Part shown: one piece after another, positions 15,317 to 24,294 of the stretch
Numbering within the stretch: position 1 is the first letter of the stretch
How the letters are laid out: each line of letters begins with the position of its first letter
Source: Bacteroidales bacterium
Lineage (GTDB): Bacteria > Bacteroidota > Bacteroidia > Bacteroidales > P3
Direction: 5' to 3'
Length of the DNA: 64,000 nt
Assembly: GCA_017429685.1 (NCBI GenBank)
Contig: JAFROL010000029.1
Coordinates: forward strand, 1-64,000
The notes under the pieces: model-generated
Databases searched by the model: none
The model's input: the letters and a program-made list of their open reading frames with translations, nothing else
What the model was told of the DNA's origin: nothing
Position numbers and translations under genes: made by a program

Positions 15317-15367
15317 CAGTTCTTATATCGTTCTTATATCTGCAATATAAGAACGATATAAGAACTG
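15317..15367. repeat. Palindrome of iterated 11-bp units (locus 1)
   Basis: Perfect 23-base arms around CTGCA. Each arm holds two copies of GTTCTTATATC (or its complement) at an exact 11-bp period. It lies between convergent genes and has no T-run, so it is not a standard terminator. The same design with other unit sequences is found at 43656-43740, 59354-59462 and 60995-61091. Confidence 0.8.
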
Positions 15368-15513
15368 AATCGGAACGGTGTGGGAAAAGGTGGCCCGTCC
15401 GGCTTTCGGGGAGGGGGCGTGCCTTTCTGTGAAAAGGTGGACTGTGAGGTGGCTTTTTTGCTTGGTAATGAACTTTTTGATGGTACTGGCGATGGAGTGT
15501 GGTGAAAGCGATG

Positions 15514-15547
15514 AAAAAAAGAGGCCTTGCAGCAAGGTCTCTTTTTT
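15514..15547. terminator. Terminator after ispG (reverse), T-runs on both strands
   Basis: AAAAAAAGAGGCCTTGC and GCAAGGTCTCTTTTTT form the stem. It lies 54 bases after the ispG stop. Confidence 0.8.
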
Positions 15548-15601
15548 AGGGTTGGCCAGGACGGGTCGTCCTGGGGGCTGGCTTGGTCTGACGGAGTAGT
15601 G

Positions 15602-16735
15602 TCAGTTTTGGCGGTCGCTCTCGATCAGGCGTACCAGCTCGTCGACGGCGTCGCGCTGGTCGATGTTGCGCTTGACGATCTGCTGGCCTTTGTAGAGCGT
15701 TATCTTGCCGGCGCCGCTGCCCACGTAGCCGTAGTCGGCGTCGGCCATCTCGCCGGGGCCGTTGACGATGCAGCCCATCACGCCGATCTTGACGCCCGTG
15801 AAGTGCGCCGTGGCGGCCTTGATGCGCTGCAGGGCCTCCTGGATGTCGTACTGGGTGCGGCCGCACGATGGGCAGGCGATGTATTCGGGCTGGGTGATGC
15901 GTGCGCCCACGGCCTGCAGGATGTCGTAGGCCACGGGTATTTCGGCCTCGGGGTCCTCGGTCAGCGACACGCGTATGGTGTCGCCGATGCCGTCGAGGAG
16001 CAGTGCGCCGATGCCGGCAGCGCTCTTGAGGCGGCCTTGCATTGCGTCGCCGGCTTCGGTGACGCCGAGGTGGATGGGGTAGTCCATCCCCAGGGCCTGC
16101 ATCTTCTGCACAAAGAGGCGCGTGCTTTGCACCATCACCTTCACGTTGCTGGCTTTCATCGAGAAGACCAGTTTCTCGAACCCTTGCTGGCGGCATACCT
16201 CGGCAAACTCGATGGCCGACTGTGCCATCGCTTCGGGTGTGTTGCCGTAGCGGCTGACGATGCGTTCGCTGAGGCTGCCGTGGTTGGTGCCGATGCGCAT
16301 CGCCGTGCCGTGCTGCTTGCAGATGTCGATGAGGCGGGCCATCTTGTCGCCGATGCGCTTCAGGTCGTCGGCATATTCCTCTTCGCTCCAGTGCGTGCGG
16401 CCGGTGTTGCGGTCGGTGTAGTTGCCGGGGTTGACGCGCACTTTCTCGACGATGGCTGCTGCGGTTTCGGCGGCCAGCGGGTTGAAGTGTATGTCGGCCA
16501 CCAGCGGCACGGTGCATCCGCGGCGGGCTAGTTCGTTCTTGATATTGTAAAGGTTCTCGGCGGCGCGGACGTCGGGGGCGGTGATGCGCACCAGCTCGCA
16601 GCCGGCCTCGACGAGGCGCAGCGTCTGCTCGACGGTGGCGCGGGTGTCCATCGTGTCGGTGTTGGTCATCGACTGGACGCGCACCGGGGCGCCGCCGCCC
16701 AGGGTCAGGTTGCCTATTGTTATTTGCTTGGACAT
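15602..16735 (-). CDS. ispG: 4-hydroxy-3-methylbut-2-enyl diphosphate synthase IspG (short form)
   Basis: The protein has 377 residues. The TIM-barrel half begins with RVQSMTNTDTMDTRATV and has VADIHFNP and VRVNPGN. The C-terminal [4Fe-4S] domain has CPSCGRTQYD, then VMGCIVNGPGE. It catalyses the reductive ring opening of MEcPP to HMBPP in the MEP isoprenoid pathway. The length matches the two-domain E. coli-type enzyme. Many Bacteroidetes carry a longer three-domain form of about 600 residues, so the short form here is notable. It lies 3' of the Smr-domain gene across a 9-bp tandem repeat. Confidence 0.95.
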   Translation of the reverse strand: MSKQITIGNLTLGGGAPVRVQSMTNTDTMDTRATVEQTLRLVEAGCELVRITAPDVRAAENLYNIKNELARRGCTVPLVADIHFNPLAAETAAAIVEKVRVNPGNYTDRNTGRTHWSEEEYADDLKRIGDKMARLIDICKQHGTAMRIGTNHGSLSERIVSRYGNTPEAMAQSAIEFAEVCRQQGFEKLVFSMKASNVKVMVQSTRLFVQKMQALGMDYPIHLGVTEAGDAMQGRLKSAAGIGALLLDGIGDTIRVSLTEDPEAEIPVAYDILQAVGARITQPEYIACPSCGRTQYDIQEALQRIKAATAHFTGVKIGVMGCIVNGPGEMADADYGYVGSGAGKITLYKGQQIVKRNIDQRDAVDELVRLIESDRQN

Positions 16736-16750
16736 ATTGTATTTTTTTTT

Positions 16751-16813
16751 CTAGTATTTCTAGTTGAACTAGTATTACTAGTATCACTAGTCATACTAGT
16801 AAAACTAGTGGTA
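16751..16813. repeat. Seven 9-bp tandem units CTAGTnnnA-like
   Basis: CTAGT recurs exactly every nine bases at 16751, 16760, 16769, 16778, 16787, 16796 and 16805; the other four bases vary. It fills almost the whole gap between the Smr gene and ispG. Confidence 0.85.
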
Positions 16814-16821
16814 CTGGCCAA

Positions 16822-17520
16822 TTATCTGAAATACACTTCGGTGGCGCCGACGCCGTATTTTGCCATCGGGGCGTCGAAGAAGTGGATGTTGTCGTATTGC
16901 TTCAGCTCTTTGACGATTTCGTCCTTCAGGATGCCCTGTCCGACGCCGTGGATGAAGGTCACTTTCTTCATTTTGTTGCTGAAAGCGTGGTTCATACAGA
17001 GGCGGAAGTAGTGCATCTGCATCTCGAAAGCCTCGTGGGGCGACAGGTCGCCGGGGCGCTCGGTGAGCATATCGATGTGGAGGTCCACTTCGGCCTCGCC
17101 TGGGGCTGTCTGGTGTTGCAGCAGTATGTTGTCGGTCAGCGTGCGGGTGTTCTGCTGCTGCACGTTGCTGAGCTGCTTCTTGAGCTTGGCAATCTGGTCT
17201 TTAAGGTTTGCGACCTGGTTCTTGAGCTGTTTGATTTCCTCTTCGGGAGTGAGCGGCACGCTGACTTTCGGTGCTGCGCCGGGCAGCGACGAGGGCAGGG
17301 GAGTGCCTTTGCCTTTCAGGTGCTCTTCCATCGTGGCGTTGAACATCTTGGCGGCGCCCTGCTGGTCGGCCATACGTATCAGCTCGTCGGGCTGCATCGG
17401 TATGTCGAAGCCGGTATCGTCTTGCACAAAGACGAAGTCGTCGGTGACCTTGGTGACGATGCCGCCGCCTATCTGGTTGAGGAACTTTACTTTATCTCCG
17501 GGTTCAAATTTTGATTTCAT
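16822..17520 (-). CDS. DUF2027/Smr domain protein (MutS2-like endonuclease domain)
   Basis: The protein has 232 residues. The N terminus MKSKFEPGDKVKFLNQIGGG, then VFVQDDTGFDIPM, is a small beta-barrel region (DUF2027-like). A coiled coil follows at about residues 92-125 (EEEIKQLKNQVANLKDQIAKL). The C-terminal Smr domain has VDLHIDML and IHGVGQGILKDEI, containing the DLH and HGxGxG signatures. Smr domains bind or cut nucleic acids in repair or ribosome rescue. There are no MutS ATPase parts. It is 23 bases 3' of mpl, so probably co-transcribed with it. The family is confident; the substrate is unknown. Confidence 0.88.
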   Translation of the reverse strand: MKSKFEPGDKVKFLNQIGGGIVTKVTDDFVFVQDDTGFDIPMQPDELIRMADQQGAAKMFNATMEEHLKGKGTPLPSSLPGAAPKVSVPLTPEEEIKQLKNQVANLKDQIAKLKKQLSNVQQQNTRTLTDNILLQHQTAPGEAEVDLHIDMLTERPGDLSPHEAFEMQMHYFRLCMNHAFSNKMKKVTFIHGVGQGILKDEIVKELKQYDNIHFFDAPMAKYGVGATEVYFR

Positions 17521-17543
17521 TGTCGGTTTGTATGTTGATATGT

Positions 17544-18920
17544 TTAAATGATTTGGTCGGCAAGTTGGCTGAAGTCGATGCCGTCGAAGTTGCCGCTGGA
17601 CATCATTAAAACTGAGAATTCTGAATTTTGAATTTTGAATTGGGAGCAGGTCTGCTTGACGGCTTCAATCATCTGTTTGCTGTCGGTAAAGACTTCAATG
17701 TTGCCGCCGAAGGCTTTGCGCACCTCCTCGGGGTCGAGGGGCGGCAACTTCTTGAGTTGCAGCGCGTGCTGGCTGAAGTAGACGAAGCGGATGTCGGCCT
17801 GGTCCATCGTGCCACGGTACTGCTGCAGGAATTCTTTGGTCAGCGAGCTGAAGGTGTGCAGTTCCATACAGGCCACGAGGCGCCGGTCGGGGTATTGCTC
17901 GCGGACGGCGGCGATGGTGGCGCGCAGCTTGGAAGGCGCGTGTGCGAAATCCTTGTACATTGCACTGTTAGCGTTGGCTTTGACCAGCTCGAGGCGCTTG
18001 CTGGCACCGCCGAAGGTGGCTATGGCCTGGTCGAAGGTTTGGTCGCTGATGCCCAGCTCGCGGCACGCGAGGCGTGCGGCGGTGAGGTTCAGCAGGTTGT
18101 GGCGGCCGAAGATGCGCAGCGGCGTTTCGTGGCCTTCGTTGTCGGCAATGTAGGTGATGCCGTTGCGGACGGTGTATTGCGGTATGTCGTAGGGCAGTTT
18201 GGCGATGTCGTTGCGCCGGTTGGCGGTGGCCACGTCGTGCACCACTGGGTCGTCGTCGCAGTAGATGAGCGTGCCGCCCTCTTCGATGAGGTCTATGTAT
18301 TTGGCAAACTGCTCTTTGTAGATGTCGAAAGTGGGGAAGACGTTGATGTGGTCCCATTCGATGCCGGTGATGATGGCCACGTTGGGGTGGTAGAGGTGGA
18401 ATTTGGGCCGGCGGTCGATGGGCGAGGTGAGGTATTCGTCGCCTTCGATGACCATAACTTTGGCGGTGTGCGTGAGGCGCACCATCACGTTGAAGCCTTC
18501 GAGCTGTGCGCCAACCATATAGTCGGCCTCGATGCCTGCCTCGCGCAGCACGTGGAGTATCATTGCCGTGGTGGTCGTCTTGCCGTGGCTGCCGCCCACG
18601 ACGATGCGCAGCTTGTCCTTCGACTGCTCGTAGAGGTATTCGGGATAGCTGTATATTTTCAGTCCAAGTTCTTGGGCACGAAGCAGTTCTGGGTTGTCAA
18701 TGCGGGCGTGCATACCCAGCACCACAGCGTCGAGGTCGGGGGTGATGCGCTCGGGATGCCAGCCTTCGTCGGGTGGCAGTATGCCTGCCTTGGCGAGGCG
18801 CGTGCGTGCGGGGTCGAAGATTTCGTCGTCCGAGCCGGTGACGGTGTATCCTTTTTCGTGCAGTGCCAGTGCCAGGTTGTGCATTGCGCTGCCGCCGATG
18901 GCGATGAAGTGAACTTTCAT
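17544..18920 (-). CDS. mpl: UDP-N-acetylmuramate:L-Ala-gamma-D-Glu-meso-DAP ligase (murein tripeptide recycling)
   Basis: The protein has 458 residues from ATG 18920 (MKVHFIAIGGSAMHNLAL). It has a Rossmann-type N terminus, the Mur ligase P-loop GGSHGKTTTTAMI, the central IEGDEYLTS and EWDHINVFP motifs, and FGRHNLLNLTAA in the C-terminal domain. Mpl joins recycled murein tripeptide to UDP-MurNAc. It differs from MurC by the IGGSAMHN start and EGDEY. Near the C terminus the stretch QFKIQNSEFSVL is encoded by a simple repeat (about 17607-17640) and looks like an insertion in the family sequence. Further upstream in-frame codons are AT-rich and unlike the family. Confidence 0.93.
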   Translation of the reverse strand: MKVHFIAIGGSAMHNLALALHEKGYTVTGSDDEIFDPARTRLAKAGILPPDEGWHPERITPDLDAVVLGMHARIDNPELLRAQELGLKIYSYPEYLYEQSKDKLRIVVGGSHGKTTTTAMILHVLREAGIEADYMVGAQLEGFNVMVRLTHTAKVMVIEGDEYLTSPIDRRPKFHLYHPNVAIITGIEWDHINVFPTFDIYKEQFAKYIDLIEEGGTLIYCDDDPVVHDVATANRRNDIAKLPYDIPQYTVRNGITYIADNEGHETPLRIFGRHNLLNLTAARLACRELGISDQTFDQAIATFGGASKRLELVKANANSAMYKDFAHAPSKLRATIAAVREQYPDRRLVACMELHTFSSLTKEFLQQYRGTMDQADIRFVYFSQHALQLKKLPPLDPEEVRKAFGGNIEVFTDSKQMIEAVKQTCSQFKIQNSEFSVLMMSSGNFDGIDFSQLADQII

Positions 18921-19022
18921 AGGTCTTTGTTTTCGTATGTAAACGTGCCGGAGCGCAAAATATTGTTTGCAACGCAAAATATGATTTTTGTGTTCATTCT
19001 GCGCGGTTTTAAAAAGAATGTG

Positions 19023-19030
19023 TATATTTG
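19023..19030 (+). promoter_or_regulatory. Promoter TATATTTG
   Basis: Consensus -7 followed by C, 26 bases before the start codon of the next gene. Confidence 0.65.
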
Positions 19031-19055
19031 CAGTAGCAATCAAAAAACAAACATT

Positions 19056-19463
19056 ATGGATAATGCACAGATAGTCAATGGAAAGCGTGTTGCGTCGGAC
19101 AACATTAGCGAATTAGGCAAGGACGAAGTGTTCGTCTTTGGAAGCAACATCCAGGGTATGCACGGCGGTGGTGCGGCTTGGTATGCCCATAAACATTTTG
19201 GTGCCGAATGGGGCGTCGGCGAGGGACTGACGGGTCGCTGCTATGCGCTGCCTACGATGGAGGGCGATGCGTCGCTGCATAAAGCTGTGGACAATTTCAT
19301 CGCCTGTGCCCGCCAACACCCCGAGTTGACATTCCTTGTCACCGGCGTGGGTTGCGGCATAGCAGGCTACAGACCCGACGAGGTGGCACCACTTTTCAAG
19401 GATGCCGCTGCGTTGGAGAATGTCTACCTGCCGCAGGTCTTTGTCGATGTGATGTTTAAATAA
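19056..19463 (+). CDS. A1S_2505-like (macro-domain-like) protein
   Basis: The protein has 135 residues from ATG 19056. Key blocks are VFVFGSNIQGMHGGGAAWYA, HFGAEWGVGEGLTGRCYALP, and TFLVTGVGCGIAGYRPDEVA. The FGSN...HGGGAA...FGA..G.G.GL.G..YA(I/L)PT pattern belongs to a small family annotated as phage-associated A1S_2505-like, with glycine-rich loops recalling macro/ADP-ribose-binding folds. It is cytoplasmic with no signal. It has its own promoter and a perfect terminator. The long open frame running in from further upstream is a shadow of mpl. The ligand is unknown. Confidence 0.78.
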   Translation: MDNAQIVNGKRVASDNISELGKDEVFVFGSNIQGMHGGGAAWYAHKHFGAEWGVGEGLTGRCYALPTMEGDASLHKAVDNFIACARQHPELTFLVTGVGCGIAGYRPDEVAPLFKDAAALENVYLPQVFVDVMFK

Positions 19464-19492
19464 AAAAAAGCGAGGAATTCCTCGCTTTTTTG
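19462..19492. terminator. Bidirectional terminator
   Basis: AAAAAAAAGCGAGG and CCTCGCTTTTTT around AATT; it serves the forward gene at 19463 and the reverse lipoprotein gene ending 19513. Confidence 0.9.
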
Positions 19493-19512
19493 TTCGCTTG
19501 GATAAGCATTAT

Positions 19513-20892
19513 TTATTTGTTTGCGCTCTTCACCGCGCGGACGGAGAAACCTTTAGAGCGAGGAAAATGCCACACACTATGTCCGTTTGGGGGTTGAATC
19601 ATAAAGCTATTAGCAAAGCTTGGATATTCTGTGTATAACGAGGCGGACCAATAGTAGCCAGCGGGACCTACGGGGTATTCAAGTTCAGTCCCTGACATCA
19701 TTCCGGCAAAAGGCAGGAATATGCTGTTGTTGTTGGCGGCGGTGAATCGAAAGCCTTCTACGCCGTTTACAGTAGCATATTCTTTGGTGGTGTTGTTATT
19801 CAGTTCCTCCCACTCTTCCTTAGTAGGAGTGCGGGCACCGTTGCCTAAATTAAATGTTGCGGCATCGTCACTGGCCTGTAAGATAGTTAGATTGTCCACA
19901 GGACCACTAAATTGTGTCGAGGGGTTGTATTTGGTAAGTATGAGATTATCATTGTTAAACGTGCAGTAGATACAGTTTTCCCAAATGTATTCGCTCTTGG
20001 GTTGTGTCTCGCCCCAGGCGAAGTAGTTGCCGTAGCCTTCGGGCGTGGTGGCACCGACGTTGCAGGTGGCCCAAAGCAAGCCTGAAGGCAGACCGAGGTC
20101 GACCCAGTTGGGGTCGTCGGGGGTGCCGTCATTGAGGGTCGACATAGTGGTCGTGCTGCTGATGAGGGGCTCGCTTTCAGGCGTGAGCTTCAACCAAGCG
20201 GCAACGGTGTATTCCGTTCCCGGCTCAAGACCGGTGATGAGCAGCTCGTAGCTGCCATCCGGATTGTGGTGCTCGCAAGGGATAACGTTGTGATCCATCG
20301 ATATGGAACCATTTTTTGAGAATACGAAACCGAAGGTGTAGTTGGGAAATTGGGGCAGGTAGACATCGATGTGGCCATTGATTTTTGACCACATTTTGAG
20401 TGTGGTTGCGGTGTTTTCAACCATTACAGGGGGCTCGATGAACAAATCGCCCGGGTCAGGAGTGTTGCCGTTCACTTTCAAGAACTTGGCTTCGAACTTG
20501 ACTTGCTGGTCTGAACCGGGAATGGTCTTGCCGGTAACTATCATATAAGATTCGGTGATGCCGGTCACGGTCAAGGTGGATGTGATGCCGTGCGAGTTGG
20601 TGATATTCACATCGTTGCCGTCGACTTGCCAACTGATGGCTTCTTTCTTCTCCGAAAGCTCGCCGGTGCCGTCGGCGTTCAGAACGATACCCATCTGCAT
20701 ATGCGCCTCCACGTCGTTGATGTAGATGTGTTCCGACTGCCAAGTACCTACCAGCTGTGCTGCGAGGGTGCTGTTGTCGCCGCCGTTGCCGTTACCATTG
20801 CCGGGGTTGTCGTTCCCGTTGTCCTTTTCGTCGCAGGCCACCATCGCCGTCATCGCGAAGGCAACCATAAGAAGTGATAGTAATTTCTTCAT
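19513..20892 (-). CDS. Multidomain lipoprotein with C-terminal FISUMP/DUF1566-like domain
   Basis: The protein has 459 residues. The lipoprotein signal is MKKLLSLLMVAFAMTAMVAC, followed by an Asn/Gly linker. A lipocalin-like module follows at about 40-145 (LVGTWQSEHIYIN, LNADGTGELSEKK), and then a fibronectin-III-like module at about 155-265 (GLEPGTEYTVAAWLKL). The C-terminal domain at about 275-459 begins WVDLGLPSGLLWATCNVGA, with GNYFAWGETQPK and the closing KGFSVRAVK, as in the major paralogous domain of Fibrobacter (FISUMP). It is a predicted surface lipoprotein; its role is unknown, possibly glycan or matrix binding. Confidence 0.82.
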   Translation of the reverse strand: MKKLLSLLMVAFAMTAMVACDEKDNGNDNPGNGNGNGGDNSTLAAQLVGTWQSEHIYINDVEAHMQMGIVLNADGTGELSEKKEAISWQVDGNDVNITNSHGITSTLTVTGITESYMIVTGKTIPGSDQQVKFEAKFLKVNGNTPDPGDLFIEPPVMVENTATTLKMWSKINGHIDVYLPQFPNYTFGFVFSKNGSISMDHNVIPCEHHNPDGSYELLITGLEPGTEYTVAAWLKLTPESEPLISSTTTMSTLNDGTPDDPNWVDLGLPSGLLWATCNVGATTPEGYGNYFAWGETQPKSEYIWENCIYCTFNNDNLILTKYNPSTQFSGPVDNLTILQASDDAATFNLGNGARTPTKEEWEELNNNTTKEYATVNGVEGFRFTAANNNSIFLPFAGMMSGTELEYPVGPAGYYWSASLYTEYPSFANSFMIQPPNGHSVWHFPRSKGFSVRAVKSANK

Positions 20893-20938
20893 AATTGTAA
20901 GGATTTTAAGATAATAATATTGTTTTGATGAAATTCAA

Positions 20939-22804
20939 TTATTCGTCCTTGAATCCTGCGGCGATGCGGGCGCGTTTGCGCTCTATCTCGTCGAGGATGA
21001 TTTTGCGGATGCGCAGGTGCGACGGTGTGATTTCCAGATATTCGTCCTCGCGGATGTACTCCATCGCCTCTTCGAGGCTGAACTTGATGGCAGGCGAGCA
21101 GGTCGACTTGTCGTCGGCGCTCTTGCTGCGCATATTGGTCAGGTTCTTGGCTGTCACAACGTTGATAACGATGTCGTTGCCGGGGCGCAGGCTCTCGCCG
21201 ATGACCTCGCCTGCATAGACTTGGTCGCCGGGCTCGATGAAGAAAGGACCACGGTCTTGCAGCTTACTGATGCTGTAGGCCGTAGCTTCGCCTGTCTCTT
21301 TGGCGATAAGGGCACCGTATTTGTGGTCGTCGATGTCGCCTTTCCACGGCTGGAATTCGAGGAAACGGCTGGCGATGACGGCTTCGCCGTTGGTGGCGGT
21401 GAGGAGGGTGTTGCGCAGGCCTATGATGCCGCGGCTGGGGATGGTGAAGTCGAGCTGCACGCGGTCGCCCTTGGTTTCGATGGTGCCCACTTCGCCTTTG
21501 CGGCGTGTGACAACATCGATGACCTTCGACGAAAATTCTTCGGGAACGAGGACGGTAAGCTGCTCGATGGGTTCGCACTTCTCGCCGTTGATTTCCTTGA
21601 TAATCACTTTAGGCTGACCCACTTGCAGTTCGTAGCCTTCGCGGCGCATCGTCTCGATGAGGATAGAGAGGTGCAGGATGCCGCGACCATAGACGAGGAG
21701 CGAGTCGGGCGAGCCGGTCTCTTCGATGCGCATAGCCAGGTTCTTCTCGAGCTCGTGATAGAGGCGCTCGCGGATGTGGCGGCTGGTGACGTATTTGCCT
21801 TCCTTGCCGAAGAACGGCGAGTTGTTGATGGTGAAGAGCATCGACATCGTGGGCTCGTCGACCTTGATGGGCGGCAGCGGCTCGGGGTTGTCGTTGTCGC
21901 AGATGGTGTCGCCGATTTCGAACATCACGTTCTTGTCGAGGTCGAGCAGGACGGCACAGATTTCGCCGGCTTCGACGACATTCTTGGTGCGCTCCTTGCC
22001 GAGGCCTTCGAAGGTGTAGAGCTCTTTGATTTTGGTGTGTATTATTTCGGGCTCTTTGTTCTCGTTTTCGTCGCTCAGGTCGGGACGTTTGGCCAGGGCT
22101 ACGGCCTGTCCGGCCTGCAGCGTGCCGCGGTTCAGACGGCCGACGGCGATGCGTCCGAGGTAGCTGCTGTAGTCGAGCGATGACAGCATCATCTGGGTGT
22201 TGCCTTCGGTGACGCGAGGTGCAGGTATGTGTTTGATGATGAGGTCCATCAGATAGCTGATGTCGTCGGTCGTGGTTTTCCAGTCTTCGCCCATCCAGCC
22301 CTGTTTGGCGCTGCCGTAGGCCGTCGGGAAGTCGAGCTGGTCGTTGTTGGCGCCGAGGTTGAACATCAGGTCGAAGACGGCTTCCTGTGTGGCTTCGGGG
22401 TCGCAGTTGGGTTTGTCGACTTTGTTGATGACCACGATGGGCTTGAGTCCCAGTTCGATGGCTTTCTGCAATACGAAACGCGTCTGTGGCATAGGTCCTT
22501 CGAAGGCGTCGACGACGAGCAGCACGCCGTCGGCCATATTGAGCACACGCTCCACTTCGCCGCCGAAGTCGCTATGGCCCGGAGTGTCGATGATGTTGAT
22601 TTTATAGTCGCGGTAGCGGACGCTGACGTTTTTTGAAAGGATGGTGATTCCGCGTTCGCGTTCGAGGTCGTTGTTGTCGAGGATGAGGTCACCGGTTTCC
22701 TGGTTGTCGCGAAATAGTTTGGCTTGGTGCAGCATACGGTCGACAAGGGTGGTCTTGCCGTGGTCGACGTGTGCTATAATTGCCACATTGCGAATGTTTT
22801 GCAT
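20939..22804 (-). CDS. typA: Ribosome-associated GTPase TypA/BipA
   Basis: The protein has 621 residues, the family length. G1 is [10 protein letters not shown], switch motif [10 protein letters not shown]3 [13 protein letters not shown]4 NKVDK. The domain order follows EF-G-like translational GTPases, and the C-terminal TypA-specific part ([20 protein letters not shown]) is present. It binds ribosomes and is needed for stress and cold adaptation and 50S assembly. It is transcribed from a reverse TATCTTTGC promoter at 22830-22838 in an AT-rich gap. Identification is secure. Confidence 0.96.
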   Translation of the reverse strand: MQNIRNVAIIAHVDHGKTTLVDRMLHQAKLFRDNQETGDLILDNNDLERERGITILSKNVSVRYRDYKINIIDTPGHSDFGGEVERVLNMADGVLLVVDAFEGPMPQTRFVLQKAIELGLKPIVVINKVDKPNCDPEATQEAVFDLMFNLGANNDQLDFPTAYGSAKQGWMGEDWKTTTDDISYLMDLIIKHIPAPRVTEGNTQMMLSSLDYSSYLGRIAVGRLNRGTLQAGQAVALAKRPDLSDENENKEPEIIHTKIKELYTFEGLGKERTKNVVEAGEICAVLLDLDKNVMFEIGDTICDNDNPEPLPPIKVDEPTMSMLFTINNSPFFGKEGKYVTSRHIRERLYHELEKNLAMRIEETGSPDSLLVYGRGILHLSILIETMRREGYELQVGQPKVIIKEINGEKCEPIEQLTVLVPEEFSSKVIDVVTRRKGEVGTIETKGDRVQLDFTIPSRGIIGLRNTLLTATNGEAVIASRFLEFQPWKGDIDDHKYGALIAKETGEATAYSISKLQDRGPFFIEPGDQVYAGEVIGESLRPGNDIVINVVTAKNLTNMRSKSADDKSTCSPAIKFSLEEAMEYIREDEYLEITPSHLRIRKIILDEIERKRARIAAGFKDE

Positions 22805-22829
22805 TGTCTTTTCAGTTTAAAATCAAATT

Positions 22830-22838
22830 GCAAAGATA
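22830..22838 (-). promoter_or_regulatory. Reverse promoter TATCTTTGC for typA
   Basis: A consensus element, 26 bases before the typA start. Confidence 0.75.
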
Positions 22839-22943
22839 CAAAAAATATGTGGTTTGCAATAATTTTATCCTCAATCTGTAATTATTGTATTATATATATA
22901 GCATCGGTGCGTGGTTGCATCCGTGGATTGCACATCGCTGCTC

Positions 22944-23396
22944 TCATTTCTCCGTCATCGTGAAACTGCGGAAGCGCGAGGTGGTCGACGATGTCTCGCG
23001 GACGCGTATCAGCTTGTCGCCGAAGTGCATAGTCTTGTCGTCGCTATCGGGGTTTTCGGTGTGGTAGACCTGAAACAGGCGGTTGAAGTCGCGCAGGAAG
23101 TCTGCGCTTCGCACGTCGAGGATTATCTCGTAACAAATCTCGTCGCGGGGGTCCATCTTGAACGTGCAGCGATAGTCGGCGGTATTGATTATCATCACGC
23201 CCTCCACGTTGTTGCCTGCGGGCATATAGGTGATGTCGAACTGCTGACTTTCAGCACGTTCGTTGCCTACAAAGGCTCCCAGCGACTGCACAATGTGGTG
23301 CGCGTCGCGTCCCAGCTGCTCGGCAATGTACGATGCCTGTGCCTGCATAGCCAGCGCGGCAGTAAGCATCAGTGTGAACAAAAACAGTTTTTTCAT
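22944..23396 (-). CDS. Hypothetical exported protein
   Basis: The protein has 150 residues with a Sec signal peptide (MKKLFLFTLMLTAALAMQAQ). The mature part has AEQLGRDAHHIVQSLG, then two strand regions (VEGVMIINTADYRCTFKMD and ICYEIILDVRSADFLRDF) and ends with RFRSFTMTEK. No Cys lipobox is present. I do not recognise the family. It starts three bases after the stop of the nucleoside phosphorylase gene, so the two are co-transcribed, but a functional link is not evident. Confidence 0.65.
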   Translation of the reverse strand: MKKLFLFTLMLTAALAMQAQASYIAEQLGRDAHHIVQSLGAFVGNERAESQQFDITYMPAGNNVEGVMIINTADYRCTFKMDPRDEICYEIILDVRSADFLRDFNRLFQVYHTENPDSDDKTMHFGDKLIRVRETSSTTSRFRSFTMTEK

Positions 23397-23399
23397 CGT

Positions 23400-24275
23400 T
23401 TATTTCTCTGCAATTCTGTCCATTATAGTTGTCACGGTTTTATGCATCTGGTCGTAGTAGGAGTTCAGGAAGGTTCCGTCGGCACGGTTGGCGATGATGA
23501 GACATACGGTCAATGCATTGTGTCCCAGTAGCTTTGAAAGGCCGTAGATGGCCGAAGTTTCCATTTCGAGATTGGTGACTTTCAGCCCGTCCCAATGGAA
23601 TGTGGCCAGCTTTTCGTTGAGATCCTTGACTGCCGGTGCTATGCGTATATGGCGTCCCTGTGGAGCATAAAAGCCGGGGGCAGTGGCTGTTATGCCTCTG
23701 ACGGTGATGCCGGCGACTTTGGCCATCAGCTCTTCGCTGCCTTTGACGCAGTAGGGACGGGCCAGCCGGTCGGAGAATTGCATATGTTTTACAAAGGCTT
23801 CTGTCATAGCCTCTTCCAACTGTTCGTCGCGGTGCTCGTAGTAGTTCAGAAGGCCATCGAGACCGATGGCGTAGGACGATGCCACCAATGAGCCGCAGGG
23901 TATGTCGCTGTGCAGCGAGCCAGAAGTGCCGATGCGTATCATATTCAGTGTGCGGTGGTTGGGTTTGACGGTGCGGGTCTCGAGGTCGATGTTGGCGGCG
24001 ACATCGAGTTCGGTGAGGACGATGTCGATATTGTCGCAGCCCATACCTGTACTCATCGCCGTGAAGCGGTGCCCGTGATAGAGGCCGGTAACGGTATGTA
24101 TTTCGCGGTTACTGCTTTCATATTCAACTTTTTCAAACAGGTTTTTGAAAAGGTAGACGCGGTTGGGGTCGCCGACCAGGAAGATGTCGTCGGCCAGCTC
24201 GTCGCCGTTGATGTTTATGTGGTATGGCTTGCCGGAGGGGTTCAATACCAGCTCGCTCGATTTCATTTCGTTCAT
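23400..24275 (-). CDS. Nucleoside (uridine) phosphorylase family protein
   Basis: The protein has 291 residues from ATG 24275 (MNEMKSSELVLNPSGK); an alternative start lies at 24266, and a longer frame begins at 24317. It has the PNP/UDP family phosphate-binding segment LVGDPNRVYLF, the GLYHGHRFTAMSTGMGCDNI block, IRIGTSGSLHSDIPCG, and the base-binding NLEMETSAIYGL. The family cleaves uridine or related nucleosides with phosphate to base and ribose-1-phosphate. The exact substrate is not certain. The hypothetical exported gene follows three bases later. Confidence 0.88.
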   Translation of the reverse strand: MNEMKSSELVLNPSGKPYHININGDELADDIFLVGDPNRVYLFKNLFEKVEYESSNREIHTVTGLYHGHRFTAMSTGMGCDNIDIVLTELDVAANIDLETRTVKPNHRTLNMIRIGTSGSLHSDIPCGSLVASSYAIGLDGLLNYYEHRDEQLEEAMTEAFVKHMQFSDRLARPYCVKGSEELMAKVAGITVRGITATAPGFYAPQGRHIRIAPAVKDLNEKLATFHWDGLKVTNLEMETSAIYGLSKLLGHNALTVCLIIANRADGTFLNSYYDQMHKTVTTIMDRIAEK

Positions 24276-24294
24276 AGCTAATGTTTTAAAAGTA

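Larger units (their letters stand above)
15258..15601. other. Convergent intergenic region
   Basis: It contains a perfect palindrome (15317-15367) and the ispG terminator (15514-15547). The remaining G-rich stretch 15370-15510 has no recognisable gene. Confidence 0.55.

Noticed and set aside
15323..15535. 70-codon reverse frame
   Set aside because: It spans the palindrome and the ispG terminator; no gene features.
17628..19055. Long forward open frame upstream of the A1S_2505-like gene
   Set aside because: It runs antisense to mpl with no promoter or family features; the real start is ATG 19056.
21017..22183. 388-codon forward frame opposite typA
   Set aside because: Antisense shadow of a strongly conserved gene with biased third positions.
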